From assembly GCA_016195085.1 (NCBI GenBank), contig JACQAG010000016.1:1-51252 (forward strand): DNA of 51,252 bases, read 5' to 3'. The notes below the pieces were generated by a model. It had not been told where the DNA came from and did no database searches. It saw only the letters and a program-made list of their open reading frames with translations. The number at the start of each line of letters is the position of its first letter. The first letter of the stretch is position 1. The translations under genes were made by a program, and so were the position numbers. Positions 1-11,493 of this stretch are shown in pieces. The stretch is from Pseudomonadota bacterium. Lineage in GTDB: Bacteria > Pseudomonadota > Alphaproteobacteria > SHVZ01.

Positions 1-119
1 ATCGTCGATGGCCTGCCCTGCATGGAGGCGTTCGCCGCCGTCGGAAAAGGAGTCGGGCGTTACGTTGACGATCGCCATTATGCGGGGGCGATCGAGCGCA
101 ACGCCTCCGAACGAAGCCG

Positions 120-123
<4 letters not shown>
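1..123 (-). CDS. folP: Dihydropteroate synthase FolP, N-terminal fragment
   Basis: The minus strand reads into the window edge with the dihydropteroate synthase signature MAIVNVTPDSFSDGGERL, the pterin-binding loop that opens the TIM barrel of FolP. The enzyme joins para-aminobenzoate to a pterin pyrophosphate in folate synthesis. Only about 40 residues are visible. The start is uncertain: an ATG at 78 begins exactly at the motif, which is short for the family. An in-frame TTG at 123 overlaps the ftsH stop codon and gives the usual short leader before the motif, so it is preferred. The order ftsH-folP is a known alphaproteobacterial arrangement, with glmM expected next beyond the edge. Confidence 0.75.
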
Positions 124-1914
<1,791 letters not shown>

Positions 1915-2004
1915 GTCGCCTGCCTCGCCTCGGAGCCCTGGCCCGCGCGGATGAGCGCGGGTGGGCCCGGCTACTACCCCGGGCACATCTACACCCGGAG
2001 GATA

Positions 2005-3336
2005 TCAGATACCGCGCGAGCCAGGCGACGCAACTCTAAACTCCGCCTCGGTCAATCCCTGGGGCGGGGTAAAGCGGATCGTCGATGGGCACGCACCGGC
2101 CGGGAGATCCGACCGCACGTAGGAGAGGTGGGGCAGCGCAACCACGCCGTCAAGGTCATGAACCGCCGGGAGCGCGGCCACCGCAGCCCTGGGGATGGGG
2201 TGACGCTTGCCGGCCGCGGCCCCGTGACCAAGGCGCGCAAGCCGCCAGCCCTGGTGGGTCGCCCCTTCGCCAAATACCAGGGCGAACCGCCGATCCCACA
2301 GCATCGTGCCCAGCGCCAGCGGGCAGTCATCGAGAACCGTTCCGACCTCCCGGCTCACCAGCACCCGGCCGGAGCGGGGCGCCACCCGGCAGCCGCCGAG
2401 GGTGCGTCCGGCGCCGAGGCGCTCGATCAGGAGCGCGTCCAAGAGCCGGGCCACCGCCTTGCCTCGCGGCCGCCTTGCCGGCGCGCCCACCACGCGCAGG
2501 ATCTGCGCCAGCGCCGCCCGCGCCATGTCCTCGGGCACGGAAGCGAGCGTTCCCGGGTCGAGCCAGAGATAGCCTTCCGGCAGCACCCGGACCGAGCGCG
2601 CCAAGAGATCGGCGACCGCCCGCTCGCGCTCGACGCGCGCCTGCCCGTAGCCAATGGCCTCGCGGGCGAGGGCCACCTCCGCCCCCGGCCGCTCGGCCAA
2701 GGCTTGGCGGTGCCGAACGCGGGCAAAGGCCGGGTTCAGGTTCGAGGGATCCTCGATCCACTCCTGGCCGAGATGCGTGAGCGTGGCGATCAGCCGCGCC
2801 TTCGAGATGGTGAGCAGCGGCCGCAAGAGCCGTCCCCACGGGGTGGCGAGGTCCGCGGCCATCCCGGCCAGCCCATCGGGCCCGCTCGCATCTTCGCGCC
2901 GGATCAGAAGCGTCTCGGCCTGATCGCCCCGGTGATGCGCCATCAAGAGGTGCAGGATTCCGCCGGCTTCGCACCATCGGCCCAAGAGCTGCCGCCGCGC
3001 CGCCCGGGCGGCGGCCTGAATGCCGCTCTTGGGCTTGGGGCCCGTCCAGGCGAGGGTGTGCTGAGCGATGCCGCGGCGGCCGAGCCACTCCGCCACCCGG
3101 CCAGCTTCGCCGGCCGAACCGGCGCGCAAGCCGTGATCGAGGCTGAGGGCCACGACCTCGCCCTGCCGCTCTCGGGCCCAGCCATGGGCGAGGAGGACGA
3201 GCGCCATGCTGTCGGCGCCGCCGGAGACGCCGACCGCCAGGCGTGGGGCTTTTTCCCATGGGCCGAAGCCCGCCATCAGCCGGGCGAATTCCTCAGGTGC
3301 GACGATCGCTTTGTCCGCGGCGCCGGGCGCGGCCAT
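2005..3336 (-). CDS. tilS: tRNA(Ile)-lysidine synthase TilS
   Basis: 443 residues. TilS attaches lysine to C34 of the CAU-anticodon isoleucine tRNA using ATP, which changes both decoding and charging. The PP-loop signature SGGADS lies at about residues 39-44, followed by LDHGLR and by HHRGDQAETLL, a slightly altered form of the usual H-H-x-x-D-Q-A-E-T motif. Length and domain order fit the long TilS form with a C-terminal substrate domain. The ATG start lies 8 bases after the cpoB stop codon. The gene sits between the Tol-Pal genes and ftsH, the conserved alphaproteobacterial order, and is probably cotranscribed with them. Confidence 0.93.
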   Translation of the reverse strand: MAAPGAADKAIVAPEEFARLMAGFGPWEKAPRLAVGVSGGADSMALVLLAHGWARERQGEVVALSLDHGLRAGSAGEAGRVAEWLGRRGIAQHTLAWTGPKPKSGIQAAARAARRQLLGRWCEAGGILHLLMAHHRGDQAETLLIRREDASGPDGLAGMAADLATPWGRLLRPLLTISKARLIATLTHLGQEWIEDPSNLNPAFARVRHRQALAERPGAEVALAREAIGYGQARVERERAVADLLARSVRVLPEGYLWLDPGTLASVPEDMARAALAQILRVVGAPARRPRGKAVARLLDALLIERLGAGRTLGGCRVAPRSGRVLVSREVGTVLDDCPLALGTMLWDRRFALVFGEGATHQGWRLARLGHGAAAGKRHPIPRAAVAALPAVHDLDGVVALPHLSYVRSDLPAGACPSTIRFTPPQGLTEAEFRVASPGSRGI

Positions 3337-3344
3337 GGCGGCGG

Positions 3345-4427
3345 CTAGCGGCAGTTCGCGGTTTTGCGCTCGTTCGCCAGCTGCGCTTTCAGGTTCGCCG
3401 GCGCGTCGGGGAATTGCTCATCGAAGCGGGCGAAGGTGACGCAGGCCTCGCGGGCGCGGTTGAGCCTGGACAATGACGCCCCCAGCTTGAGCAGCGCTTC
3501 CGGCGCCCGCGTCGCCTTCGGATATTTCTGGTAGGTCTCGGCGAAGGCCTGGGCCGCTTCATCGTAGCGCTTGCGCACATAGTAGATGTTGGCGAGCCAG
3601 AACTGCGCGCCGACCGACTCGGGCTCATTGGGATGGGCGGCAAGGAACGCCTTAAAGGCGCGCTCGGCCTGCTCGTAGTCGTTCTGCGCCATGATGTTGA
3701 AGGCGAACTTGAACTGCTCCGAAGCCGGTCCGTCGGGCAGGATCGAGGCCGCCGGCGCAGCGGGACGGCCGCCTTGAGCCGACGGAGACGATGCGCCCGG
3801 GGTCGAGGGCAGGTTGGCGCTGAGCTGGCCCTGGGTCATGCTGCCGAGATTGCCGGCGGCGGGTGCGGTCGGCGATTGGCCCGGGATATTGGGCGGCGAG
3901 GCCGCGCGCTGCGCCTGGCCCGGCGTCAGCGGCCCGCCGGCGAGAGGGGGCGCTCCGGCCGCGGCAGGTGCCGGACCCGGCTGATTGCCGGGTGCTTGGC
4001 CGCCCTTCCCCTGCTCGAGCGCCCCCAGGCGGAAATCGACATCGCTCACCAGCTTGTCCAGCCGCTCGCGGAGCTGGTTGATGGAGAATTGCGTCTCCTC
4101 CAGCCGGCCGGTCATGTCGCGCATCTGGTCTTCGAGCCCGCTCACCCGGCTCTCGAAGCGTCCGACCGCGTCGGCGGACATGGGCACGGCGGAGGCTGAC
4201 GGGGCGGGCAGCGGCGGTCCGCCCGACGGGGTGCTGGCCTGACCGCGATAGACCTGACGCTGCAGCGTCAAAAGGTCGCGCTCCAAGCGCTCCAGCCGGT
4301 CGGCCAGCGCCTTGCTATCGCTGGACTGGGCCCAAGCCGGCTCGCCCCCCATGATCAGGCAGGCGAGAACGGCCACGATCCGAGCGATCGTCGGAATGGA
4401 TGGAAGCGTCAAAGGGGCTTGATACAT
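3345..4427 (-). CDS. cpoB: Tol-Pal system coordinator CpoB (YbgF)
   Basis: 360 residues from the ATG at 4427, chosen because GAGGG lies five bases upstream and because this start gives a normal signal peptide ending AWA-QS. The frame stays open 35 codons further upstream, but that part is not signal-like. After the signal comes a coiled-coil segment (about residues 35-120, heptad-like leucines), a low-complexity linker rich in Pro, Gly and Ala (about 125-230), and C-terminal TPR repeats beginning near YEQAERAFKAFL. In the family CpoB is a periplasmic protein that links Tol-Pal to peptidoglycan synthesis during division. It follows pal, as expected. Confidence 0.9.
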   Translation of the reverse strand: MYQAPLTLPSIPTIARIVAVLACLIMGGEPAWAQSSDSKALADRLERLERDLLTLQRQVYRGQASTPSGGPPLPAPSASAVPMSADAVGRFESRVSGLEDQMRDMTGRLEETQFSINQLRERLDKLVSDVDFRLGALEQGKGGQAPGNQPGPAPAAAGAPPLAGGPLTPGQAQRAASPPNIPGQSPTAPAAGNLGSMTQGQLSANLPSTPGASSPSAQGGRPAAPAASILPDGPASEQFKFAFNIMAQNDYEQAERAFKAFLAAHPNEPESVGAQFWLANIYYVRKRYDEAAQAFAETYQKYPKATRAPEALLKLGASLSRLNRAREACVTFARFDEQFPDAPANLKAQLANERKTANCR

Positions 4428-4563
4428 CGCTGCCCTCGTCTCGTCGTGCCTAGGTTCAACCGGCACGAGGGCAAAAATAAGGCGCCGGCCCGGCTGTCCC
4501 CTACTCAGGGAACAGCCGGGCCGGCGTCGCATGCTTCACCGTCGCTTTTAATCCGCGTCGGAA

Positions 4564-5067
4564 TTACTGAACGACCGTCACCCCACGGCGGTTCTGCGAC
4601 CAGGCGGCCTCGTTCGAACCGAGGACGGCCGGACGCTCCTTGCCGTAGCTGATGGTGCTGAGGCGCGCCGCCGGGATGCCGAGGCTGACGAGATAGTCCT
4701 TCGCCGCATTGGCGCGACGCTCGCCGAGCGCCAAGTTGTATTCGCGGGTGCCGCGCTCGTCGCAATGGCCTTCGACGGCGACGCGGACGTTGCCGTATTG
4801 CTTCAGCCAGGCGGCTTGCCGCTCGAGAGTGCGGCGGGCTTCAGGCTTAAGATCGGACTTGTTGAAGTCGAAGAAAACCCGATCGCCGACATTGACGACC
4901 AGATCCTGCTGCGAGCCAGGCGTCGGGCCAGACGGCGTGGCCGTCGTGGTCGCAGTCGAGGTCGAACCTGCGCCCGCGCCCCCGGCAGCGCCGGTCGTCG
5001 ACGGTGCAGTTTCGCAAGCAGCGAGCAGGATCGACGCGGCGATGAGGCTGACAAGTTTCATACGCAT
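4564..5067 (-). CDS. pal: Peptidoglycan-associated lipoprotein Pal
   Basis: 167 residues. The lipobox LLAAC at about residues 14-18 marks lipid attachment at Cys18 and outer-membrane anchoring. A flexible Gly/Ala/Thr linker follows, then an OmpA-type peptidoglycan-binding domain with GDRVFFDFNKSDL, VEGHCDERG, the stretch NLALGERRANA, and the final RRGVTVV. The ATG at 5067 has GGAAGGAG nine bases upstream; a second ATG two codons later is possible. A 179-base gap separates it from tolB. That gap could hold a separate pal promoter, but no clear one is visible. Confidence 0.95.
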   Translation of the reverse strand: MRMKLVSLIAASILLAACETAPSTTGAAGGAGAGSTSTATTTATPSGPTPGSQQDLVVNVGDRVFFDFNKSDLKPEARRTLERQAAWLKQYGNVRVAVEGHCDERGTREYNLALGERRANAAKDYLVSLGIPAARLSTISYGKERPAVLGSNEAAWSQNRRGVTVVQ

Positions 5068-5246
5068 TCGTTGTTGCTCCTTCCGACGGAGTTCGAGATC
5101 AGTTTATTGAGGAACCTAACGGCAGTCGACGGCCTGCCTTGGACGGGTCGCTCGCGCGGTGTCCGAAAGTGACAGTCAGCCGGCCCACGGGTATACACCC
5201 ATAGGTACGGACCGACGGGATCGCGGGGCAATATAACGGCGTAACC

Positions 5247-6626
5247 TCATGGAATCAAGGGGGACCACGCCGGATCGGAGGCATCGAGAGGCGTTATGAC
5301 TTCCCGTTGGTTGAAGCCGGTCAAGTCAATTGAATAGAGTTTTACCGAACCGCCTTTTCCCTGGTCGTCCGTGGGCTGCTGGCGAAAGAACATCAGCACT
5401 CTTCCATTTGGCGCCCAGGTCGGCCCCTCATCGAGAAAGCTCTCGCTCAGAATGCGCTCACCCTTGCCGTCGGGACGCATGACGCCGATGGCGAAGGTGG
5501 AGTCCTTGATCTTGGTGAAGGCGATGAGGTCGCCGCGGGGGCTCCACACCGGCGTGCCGTAGCGGCCCCTGCCCTCATCGAAGCTGATGCGCTGCGGATT
5601 GCTGCCGTCGGAGCTCATCGTATAGAGCTGCTGGGTACCGCTGCGGTCGGAATTGAACACCACGCGCTTGCTGTCGGGCGAATAGCAAGGCGAAGTGTCG
5701 ATCCAGTTGCCGGTGGTGAGCCGCGAGACCTGCCGGGTGCGCAGATCCATGGTGTAGATCTCGGATTTGCCTTCGGTCGACAGGCTGAAGATCACGCGCT
5801 GGCCGTCGGGCGAGAACCGGGGCGCGAAGGTCATGCCGGGAAAATCGCCGACCAATTCCTGCTGACCGGTATCGATGTTGAAGAGATAGACCCGCGGCTG
5901 ATCGTTGTAGTAGGCGAGATAGGTGATCTCCTGGGCGGTCGGCGAGAAGCGCGGCGTCAGCACCAGCTTCTTGCCGTCGGTCAGGAAGCGATGGTTGGCG
6001 CCGTCCTGGTCCATGATGGCGAGCCGCTTGGTCGGGTTCGTCTTCGGTCCGCTTTCGGAGATGTAGACGATGCGGGTATCGAAGTAGCCGTCCTCGCCGG
6101 TCATGCGCTTGTAGATCGCATCGGAGACGATGTGCGCCACCCGCCGCCAGTTGGTCGGCACGGTGAAATAAGCAAGCCCGGTCATCTGCTGCTCGGCGAA
6201 CACGTCCCAGAGCCGGAACTCGACCTTGAGCCGGCCGTCGGCCTGGCTCTCGACATTGCCATGCACCAGCGCCTGGGCGTTGATCACCCGCCAATCGGGA
6301 AAGCGCGGCTGCACCTTCAAGGATTCCGGTGTCTGGATGAAGGATTTCGGGTCGAGCGGCTTGAACAGCCCGGAGCGCTCGAGATTGGCGGAGATCACCT
6401 CGGTCACGTCGCGGCCGACCTTGATCTCCTCGGGCCTGGTCGCGGTGAAGGTGGCGATGGCGATCGGGACCGGCTCGATCTTGCCGCGGGTGATGTCGAT
6501 ATGCAGCTCGGCCCGCGCCGATCCGGACGCGAGCCCGGCGAAGGGCAGCGCCAGCAAGCTGGTCACCACGCCGCGCCGGCTGGGCCGGAGCCAAGCGGCG
6601 GTGGACCGGGAGACGGTCGGGGTCAT
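5247..6626 (-). CDS. tolB: Tol-Pal translocation protein TolB
   Basis: 459 residues from the ATG at 6626, which overlaps the tolA stop as ATGA. An in-frame start further upstream would lie inside tolA and is rejected. The signal peptide contains a twin-arginine-like SRRGVV before a hydrophobic run and an ARA-E cleavage site. An N-terminal alpha/beta domain (about 45-180) is followed by a six-bladed beta-propeller with repeats such as [26 protein letters not shown] and [10 protein letters not shown]. TolB is a periplasmic protein that cycles between Pal and TolA. It is cotranscribed with tolQRA. Confidence 0.95.
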   Translation of the reverse strand: MTPTVSRSTAAWLRPSRRGVVTSLLALPFAGLASGSARAELHIDITRGKIEPVPIAIATFTATRPEEIKVGRDVTEVISANLERSGLFKPLDPKSFIQTPESLKVQPRFPDWRVINAQALVHGNVESQADGRLKVEFRLWDVFAEQQMTGLAYFTVPTNWRRVAHIVSDAIYKRMTGEDGYFDTRIVYISESGPKTNPTKRLAIMDQDGANHRFLTDGKKLVLTPRFSPTAQEITYLAYYNDQPRVYLFNIDTGQQELVGDFPGMTFAPRFSPDGQRVIFSLSTEGKSEIYTMDLRTRQVSRLTTGNWIDTSPCYSPDSKRVVFNSDRSGTQQLYTMSSDGSNPQRISFDEGRGRYGTPVWSPRGDLIAFTKIKDSTFAIGVMRPDGKGERILSESFLDEGPTWAPNGRVLMFFRQQPTDDQGKGGSVKLYSIDLTGFNQREVITPLDASDPAWSPLIP

Positions 6627-7597
6627 GACAGCATGTCCTTCGGATTGAAGCTGATCGTGAAGGTCTTCCAAGTGTCGAACTTGTCGAGCGGCAGACGCAA
6701 GGGGCTGCAGCGCGGGTTGAGCATGGCGCGGAGCGCGCTTTCAGCCGCGGCGCGGAAGAACGGATCGGTGTACATGCGCTGCTTGTCGGCGATGTCGGCG
6801 GTGCGCACGGTGCCGTCCGGGTTCATCTGCACATAGACATCGACCACCAGGTTCTGCGCGTCGCGCGCGCCGATGGGCATGTTCCAGCATTGGGCGATCT
6901 GCGCGCGGATGGCGTCGAGCTCGCTCAGAGTGAGCGGCTGGTTGGTGGGCGGCGCCGGCGTGCGTGAGGCGGTCTGCTGCTGCGGGACCGGCGGCTGCGG
7001 GGGCGGCGGCGTCGGCTTCGGCTTCTGCTCGCTCTGCTCCTGCTGCGTGGTCGGCTGGCGCTTGGTCAGGTCGCGCAGCATCTGGTCGAAGGCGCTCGGC
7101 TGCTTCGGCGGCACCTTGGCCTGGGGCTGCGGTTCCGGCGGCTTCGGCGGCGTCGGCTTCACCGTCGGCTTCGGCGCCGGCGGCTCCACCTTGGCCTGCT
7201 GCTGCGGGGGCGTCGGTGCCGGCCGCGGCTCTTCCTTCGGCACCGGCTTCGGGATCTCCACCTTGGGCGGCGGCGGCGGCTCCGGCTTCGGCTCGGTCTT
7301 GGGCGGCGGCGGTGGGAGTGGCGGAGGCGGAGGCGGAGGCGGAGGCGGAGGTGGCGGCTCCGGCTTCGGCGGCGTCGGCGGTGGCGGCGCCGGCGTCGGT
7401 ACCTGCGCCACCTCTCGCTTCGGCTCCGGTTTCGGTGCCGGCGGCGGCAGATTGGTCTTGGGCGCGATGGTGATGATGTCGACCATGATCGGCTGGTCGG
7501 CCAGTACGATGGGCTGCGTCAGATGCGGCAAGCCGAGGATCGCGATGAGGATGATCGCGACGTGCAGACAAGCAGAGAGGATGATGCCCTTGCGCAT
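6623..7597 (-). CDS. tolA: TolA, polyproline-linker form
   Basis: 324 residues. An N-terminal membrane helix (about residues 5-25, with the small-residue face used to contact TolQR) leads into a very long linker rich in Pro, Lys and Glu (about 50-215), including an uninterrupted run of 13 prolines. A TonB/TolA-type C-terminal domain (about 225-320) follows with the pattern [12 protein letters not shown]. In enterobacterial TolA the linker is a long alanine-rich helix. Here it would be a stiff polyproline rod, more like TonB. TolA carries force from TolQR to TolB-Pal in the outer membrane. The linker DNA holds a perfect hexanucleotide array (separate entry). Confidence 0.9.
   Translation of the reverse strand: MRKGIILSACLHVAIILIAILGLPHLTQPIVLADQPIMVDIITIAPKTNLPPPAPKPEPKREVAQVPTPAPPPPTPPKPEPPPPPPPPPPPPPLPPPPPKTEPKPEPPPPPKVEIPKPVPKEEPRPAPTPPQQQAKVEPPAPKPTVKPTPPKPPEPQPQAKVPPKQPSAFDQMLRDLTKRQPTTQQEQSEQKPKPTPPPPQPPVPQQQTASRTPAPPTNQPLTLSELDAIRAQIAQCWNMPIGARDAQNLVVDVYVQMNPDGTVRTADIADKQRMYTDPFFRAAAESALRAMLNPRCSPLRLPLDKFDTWKTFTISFNPKDMLS
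7321..7350. repeat. Five perfect copies of a 6-bp unit in the tolA linker
   Basis: The plus strand reads gcggag five times without error. On the tolA strand each unit encodes Pro-Pro. A six-base unit keeps the frame, so slippage here would change the length of the polyproline linker in two-residue steps without breaking the gene. Confidence 0.95.
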
Positions 7598-7603
7598 GGC
7601 TCG

Positions 7604-8089
7604 CTAGTTCGTGCGGGCTCCGCCGGCGCGCGGGCGCGGCGGCTGGCGCGCCGTGCCGCCCTCGGGCATCTCCGCGATCAAGGCAACGCGGTCGAATCCG
7701 GCGGAGCTCACCAGGCCCATGACCTCCATGACGCGTCCATAGGAGATGGCCTTGTCGCCGCGCACGAAGATGCGCTGGTCGGGTTTGTTCTTCTGGATGG
7801 CGAGGAGGCGCGGCACCAGCTGGTCGGGTGCGACCTCGCTCTCCTGGATGAAGATGCGACCCTGGCCGTCGACGCTGATGGTCAACGGCTCCACCTGCTC
7901 GTTGATCGAAGCGGCCTGGGTCTTCGGCAGGTCGACCGGCACGCCGACGGTGAGCAAGGGTGCCGCCACCATGAAGACGATGAGCAGCACCAGCATGACG
8001 TCGACGAACGGCGTCACGTTGATCTCGCTTAGGGGCTTGTAGCGGGTGCGCGAGCCCCGGGTCGGGCGGCCGAGGAGATGGGCTGCCAT
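7604..8089 (-). CDS. tolR: TolR, ExbD-family proton-channel subunit
   Basis: 161 residues from the ATG at 8089, which shares one base with the tolQ stop (TAATG). An N-terminal cytoplasmic tail ends in PLSEINVTPFVDVMLVLLIVFMV, the single membrane helix with the conserved Asp (about residue 30) that takes up the proton. The periplasmic domain follows (PVDLPKTQ, then FVRGDKAISYGRVMEVM). The tail PEGGTARQPPRPRAGG is low complexity. TolR sits inside the TolQ pentamer and couples proton flow to TolA. The frame extends upstream but overlaps tolQ, so the ATG is preferred. Confidence 0.95.
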   Translation of the reverse strand: MAAHLLGRPTRGSRTRYKPLSEINVTPFVDVMLVLLIVFMVAAPLLTVGVPVDLPKTQAASINEQVEPLTISVDGQGRIFIQESEVAPDQLVPRLLAIQKNKPDQRIFVRGDKAISYGRVMEVMGLVSSAGFDRVALIAEMPEGGTARQPPRPRAGGARTN

Positions 8090-8820
8090 TACTCGGCCTC
8101 GTCCATTTGCCTCGATAGGATGGCGCCGAACTCGGTGGCGAAGCCCTCCAGCCGGTTCGCATAGCGGCCGAGGTCGTTCGAGATCTTGTTGTAGGCGATC
8201 ACCGCGGGAATCGCCGCCACCAGGCCAAGGGCGGTCGCGAACAAGGCTTCGGCGATGCCCGGCGCCACCACGGCGAGCGAGGTGTTCTTGGTGGCGGCGA
8301 TCGACTGGAAGCTGTTCATGATGCCCCACACGGTGCCGAAGAGGCCGATGAAGGGTGCGGTCGATCCGACCGAGGCGAGGAACGGCATATAGCGCTCGAG
8401 CTGCACGATCTCGCGCTCGGCGGTCAGCGACATCACCTGATCGATGCGCTGGCGGAGACTGGCCCGCATCTGCCCGGTCGCGGTCAAGCCCTTCGCCGCC
8501 GAGCGGCGCCATTCGCGCATCGCCGAGGAGAAGATCGCCGACATCGGATCGGTCGGCCGGTGGCCGATATGATCGTAAAGGTCTTCGAGCGAGCCGCCGG
8601 ACCAGAACTGCTCCTCGAACTCGGCCGCGCGCGCCTGCAGGCGACGGATGCGGATGAGCTTGTCGAAGATGATCGCCCAGCACCAGAACGAGGCCAGCGC
8701 CAGGATCACCATGACGACCTTGACGATGATGTCGGCGGACAGGAACAGGCCCCACATGCTCATGTCGGCGGCGCCGACGGAGCCGGCGAGCGTGACCGAG
8801 TTAACGACCGATGGATCCAT
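8089..8820 (-). CDS. tolQ: TolQ, MotA/TolQ/ExbB-family channel subunit
   Basis: 243 residues. Three membrane helices are visible: about 20-48 (LFLSADIIVKVVMVILALASFW), about 145-170 (the stretch around PFLASVGSTAPFIGLFGTVWGI, including the conserved GLFGTVWGIMNSF) and about 180-210 (APGIAEALFATALGLVAAIPAV). A cytoplasmic loop lies between the first two. TolQ forms the pentameric proton channel around TolR and powers outer-membrane constriction at division. GAGAG precedes the ATG. It begins 22 bases after ybgC and is part of the same operon. Confidence 0.95.
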   Translation of the reverse strand: MDPSVVNSVTLAGSVGAADMSMWGLFLSADIIVKVVMVILALASFWCWAIIFDKLIRIRRLQARAAEFEEQFWSGGSLEDLYDHIGHRPTDPMSAIFSSAMREWRRSAAKGLTATGQMRASLRQRIDQVMSLTAEREIVQLERYMPFLASVGSTAPFIGLFGTVWGIMNSFQSIAATKNTSLAVVAPGIAEALFATALGLVAAIPAVIAYNKISNDLGRYANRLEGFATEFGAILSRQMDEAE

Positions 8821-8842
8821 GCCTAGCTCTCACTTCGAATGG

Positions 8843-9286
8843 TCATTGGAAAGCGGCCGCGATCGCGGACCGGAGATCGTTCGGCAGCCGCGCCGGCCGT
8901 CCGGCGGCGGTGACGCAAGCCAGCGTCAGCACCAACCGCGCCAAGGCGCCGCCGGCGCGGGTAATCGTCTGCTCGGCCATGAGCCGGGCGCCGCCCACTT
9001 CGAGAATGCGGGTCGCCACCTGCAGCTCGTCGTCGAGCCGCGCCGGCGCCCGATAGTCGATCTCGCAACGCCTGACGGTGAACACCAGACCCAGCCGGCT
9101 GGCGAGCTCGCTGTGGCTCAAGCCCAGCCCACGCATCATCTCGGTGCGGGCGCGTTCGGCGTATTTCAGATAGTTGCCGTGGTAGACCACGCCTGCCGCA
9201 TCCGTGTCCTCGTAGTAGACGCGGATCGGAAAGCGGTGCACGCCGCCTTCGAGCGATCCCGCGCTGGGGTGCTGGCGCTCAGGCAT
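8843..9286 (-). CDS. ybgC: Tol-Pal-associated acyl-CoA thioesterase YbgC
   Basis: 147 residues with the hot-dog fold pattern [25 protein letters not shown], whose Asp and the following HGNY helix form the active site. This family hydrolyses short- or medium-chain acyl-CoA in the cytoplasm and is placed at the head of tol-pal operons in many Proteobacteria. The start overlaps the 3-prime end of ruvB by 8 bases, which shows tight translational linkage between the DNA-repair and envelope genes. Confidence 0.93.
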   Translation of the reverse strand: MPERQHPSAGSLEGGVHRFPIRVYYEDTDAAGVVYHGNYLKYAERARTEMMRGLGLSHSELASRLGLVFTVRRCEIDYRAPARLDDELQVATRILEVGGARLMAEQTITRAGGALARLVLTLACVTAAGRPARLPNDLRSAIAAAFQ

Positions 9287-10361
9287 CGTCGGTCCCGGTG
9301 CCGGCGAGGAGCTCGAGCTGGGCGGTGCCGCTGGGCAGCGGCAGCCCCAGATAGCGATAGCCCCGGGCCGCCAGCATGCGGCCGCGCGGGGTGCGCTGCA
9401 CCAGCCCCTGCTGCATGAGATAGGGCTCGATCACATCCTCGATCACGTCGCGCTGCTCGGAGAGCGCCGCCGACAGGGTCTCCACGCCGACCGGCCCGCC
9501 GGCATAGTGCTCGTAGATGCAGCTGAGATAGCGCCGATCCATCGCATCCAGACCCTGGCGGTCGACCTCGAGGCGATTGAGCGCCGCATCCGCCGCCGCG
9601 GCGTCGATCGCGACCGCGCCGGCGACCGCGGCGAAGTCTCTGACCCGCCGCAAGAGCCGCCCGGCGACCCTGGGCGTGCCGCGGCCGCGCCGCGCGATCT
9701 CGATGGCGCCGTCACGGGTCAACTCGATGCCGAAGATCCCGGCGGCGCGGCTGACGATCTGCACCAGCTCGTCGGTCTCGTAGAAGGACAGCCGCAAGGG
9801 AATGCCGAAGCGCTCGCGCAAGGGCGTGGTGATGAGCCCCGAGCGGGTGGTGGCACCGACGAGCGTGAAGGGCGGGAGATCGATGCGGATCGACCGGGCG
9901 GCCGGTCCTTCGCCGATGATGAGGTCGAGCTGGAAGTCCTCCATCGCTGGATAGAGCATCTCTTCCACGGCAGGATTGAGGCGATGGATCTCGTCGATGA
10001 ACAAGACGTCGCGCGGCTGCAGGTTGGTGAGGATCGCCGCCAGATCGCCGGCGCGCGCGATCACCGGCCCGGAGGTGGCGCGGAAGCTCGCCCCCAGCTC
10101 ATGGGCGACGATCTGGGCGAGCGTGGTCTTGCCGAGACCCGGCGGCCCATGCAGAAGCACGTGATCCAAAGCCTCGCCGCGGGCCCGCGCCGCCTCGATG
10201 AAGACCTTCAGGTTCTGGCAAGCCTGGCGCTGGCCGACGAAGTCGCCGAGGCTGCGTGGGCGGATGCTGGTCTCGCCCGCATCCGCCTCCACGCGCTCGC
10301 CTTGGATCACGCGCCCTGCGGGCGGCGCACCGGATGCCGGCTCGGCCGGATCGGCGCTCAT
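9279..10361 (-). CDS. ruvB: Holliday junction branch-migration ATPase RuvB
   Basis: 360 residues. Walker [10 protein letters not shown] is at about 73-81, Walker [10 protein letters not shown] at about 120-128, and the sensor motif GATTRSG follows the presensor hairpin. The C-terminal winged helix contains DRRYLS and the DNA-binding stretch [12 protein letters not shown]. RuvB rings pull DNA arms through the junction held by RuvA. The ATG start overlaps the ruvA stop by 4 bases. All key residues are intact, in contrast to the damaged ATPases at both ends of this window. Confidence 0.97.
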   Translation of the reverse strand: MSADPAEPASGAPPAGRVIQGERVEADAGETSIRPRSLGDFVGQRQACQNLKVFIEAARARGEALDHVLLHGPPGLGKTTLAQIVAHELGASFRATSGPVIARAGDLAAILTNLQPRDVLFIDEIHRLNPAVEEMLYPAMEDFQLDLIIGEGPAARSIRIDLPPFTLVGATTRSGLITTPLRERFGIPLRLSFYETDELVQIVSRAAGIFGIELTRDGAIEIARRGRGTPRVAGRLLRRVRDFAAVAGAVAIDAAAADAALNRLEVDRQGLDAMDRRYLSCIYEHYAGGPVGVETLSAALSEQRDVIEDVIEPYLMQQGLVQRTPRGRMLAARGYRYLGLPLPSGTAQLELLAGTGTDDA

Positions 10362-10969
10362 CGTGCCAGCTCCTTGAGGCTGGCCTTGATCAAGGCCTCG
10401 ACCGAAGCCTTAGTGCCGAGCCCGCCGGCGACGCTGGCAACCGCACCGAAGGCCTCGCTGCGGCCGTAGCCGAGATTGACCAGGGCGGAGACAGCATCGG
10501 CCGCCGGCCCGCCCTCGACCGCCGCGGCCGGCATGGTGCTCGTGCGTGCGGCCTGGCCCAGCATGAGCCCGGCCGCCTTGTCCTTGAGCTCGTTCACGAT
10601 GCGCTGGGCCAGCTTCGGTCCAACCCCGTCGGCGCGGGTCAACAGCGCCTTGTCCTGGGCGGCGACCGCGCGCGCGAGATCATCGGGCTCCAAGACCGAG
10701 AGCAGCGACAAGGCGATGCGCGCACCCACGCCCTGCACCGTCACCAGGAGACGGAACCAGTCGCGCTCGGCGCCGCTGGCGAAGCCCAAGAGCTGCAGGC
10801 GGTCCTCGCGCAGCTGGGTCTCGATGACGAGGGAGGCGATGCTGCCCTGGGCCGGCAGACGCTCGAGCGTTCGCCGCCCGCAATGCACGAGATAGCCCAC
10901 GCCGCTCACATCGATGATGGCCCAGTCCTCGCCCCTGGAGTCGACGCGGCCGGTGAGCTTGCCGATCAT
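10358..10969 (-). CDS. ruvA: Holliday junction DNA helicase subunit RuvA
   Basis: 203 residues. An N-terminal OB-fold (MIGKLTGRV, about 1-63) is followed by the helix-hairpin-helix segments [14 protein letters not shown] and [19 protein letters not shown], and by the C-terminal RuvB-binding domain after a flexible linker. RuvA binds the four-way junction as a tetramer and loads RuvB. It overlaps ruvC by 4 bases and ruvB by 4 bases. Confidence 0.96.
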   Translation of the reverse strand: MIGKLTGRVDSRGEDWAIIDVSGVGYLVHCGRRTLERLPAQGSIASLVIETQLREDRLQLLGFASGAERDWFRLLVTVQGVGARIALSLLSVLEPDDLARAVAAQDKALLTRADGVGPKLAQRIVNELKDKAAGLMLGQAARTSTMPAAAVEGGPAADAVSALVNLGYGRSEAFGAVASVAGGLGTKASVEALIKASLKELAR

Positions 10970-11475
10970 CGCCCGATCCCCACGGCGATGCGCGCCGTCC
11001 AGGCGTTCCTGGTGCCGACATGATGGGCATGGCAGATGGCGACCGCGAGCGCGTCGGCGGCGTCCGCGCCCGAAGGCCGCGAGCCCGGAAGCAGCAAGCG
11101 CACCATGTGCTCGACCTGGGCCTTGTCGGCGTGCCCGGCGCCGACGACGGTCTTCTTCACCTGATTGGGCGCGTATTCCGAGACGGGCAGGCCGGAGCGG
11201 GCCGGAGCCAGCACCACGACGCCGCGGGCGAGGCCCAGCTTGAGCGTCGAATCCGGGTTCTTGTTGACGAAGGTCTCCTCGACCGCGGCCTCGTCCGGGC
11301 TGTAGCGGGCGATCACCGCCAGCACGCCCTCATGCAGCACGACCAGCCGGCGCGCAATCTCGCCGCCCTTGGCGTGGATGACGCCATCGGCGACGTAGAT
11401 GAGGCGGTTGCCTTCCACGTCGATGATACCCCAGCCAGTGTGGCGCAGGCCCGGGTCGAGACCGAGCAGCCGCAT
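10966..11475 (-). CDS. ruvC: Crossover junction endodeoxyribonuclease RuvC
   Basis: 169 residues. The four catalytic acids of the family are visible at the expected positions: Asp7 (LLGLDPG), Glu66 (VEETF), Asp138 and Asp141 (GADAADALA). RuvC nicks Holliday junctions symmetrically after branch migration. It is 18 bases downstream of yebC and overlaps ruvA, giving the common order yebC-ruvC-ruvA-ruvB. Confidence 0.97.
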   Translation of the reverse strand: MRLLGLDPGLRHTGWGIIDVEGNRLIYVADGVIHAKGGEIARRLVVLHEGVLAVIARYSPDEAAVEETFVNKNPDSTLKLGLARGVVVLAPARSGLPVSEYAPNQVKKTVVGAGHADKAQVEHMVRLLLPGSRPSGADAADALAVAICHAHHVGTRNAWTARIAVGIGR

Positions 11476-11493
11476 GATCAGTCGGCCCTCCGG

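Noticed and set aside
7261-7360. CRISPR-like or coding tandem array on the plus strand
   Set aside because: The repeats are a 6-bp microsatellite encoding prolines in tolA. There are no spacers.
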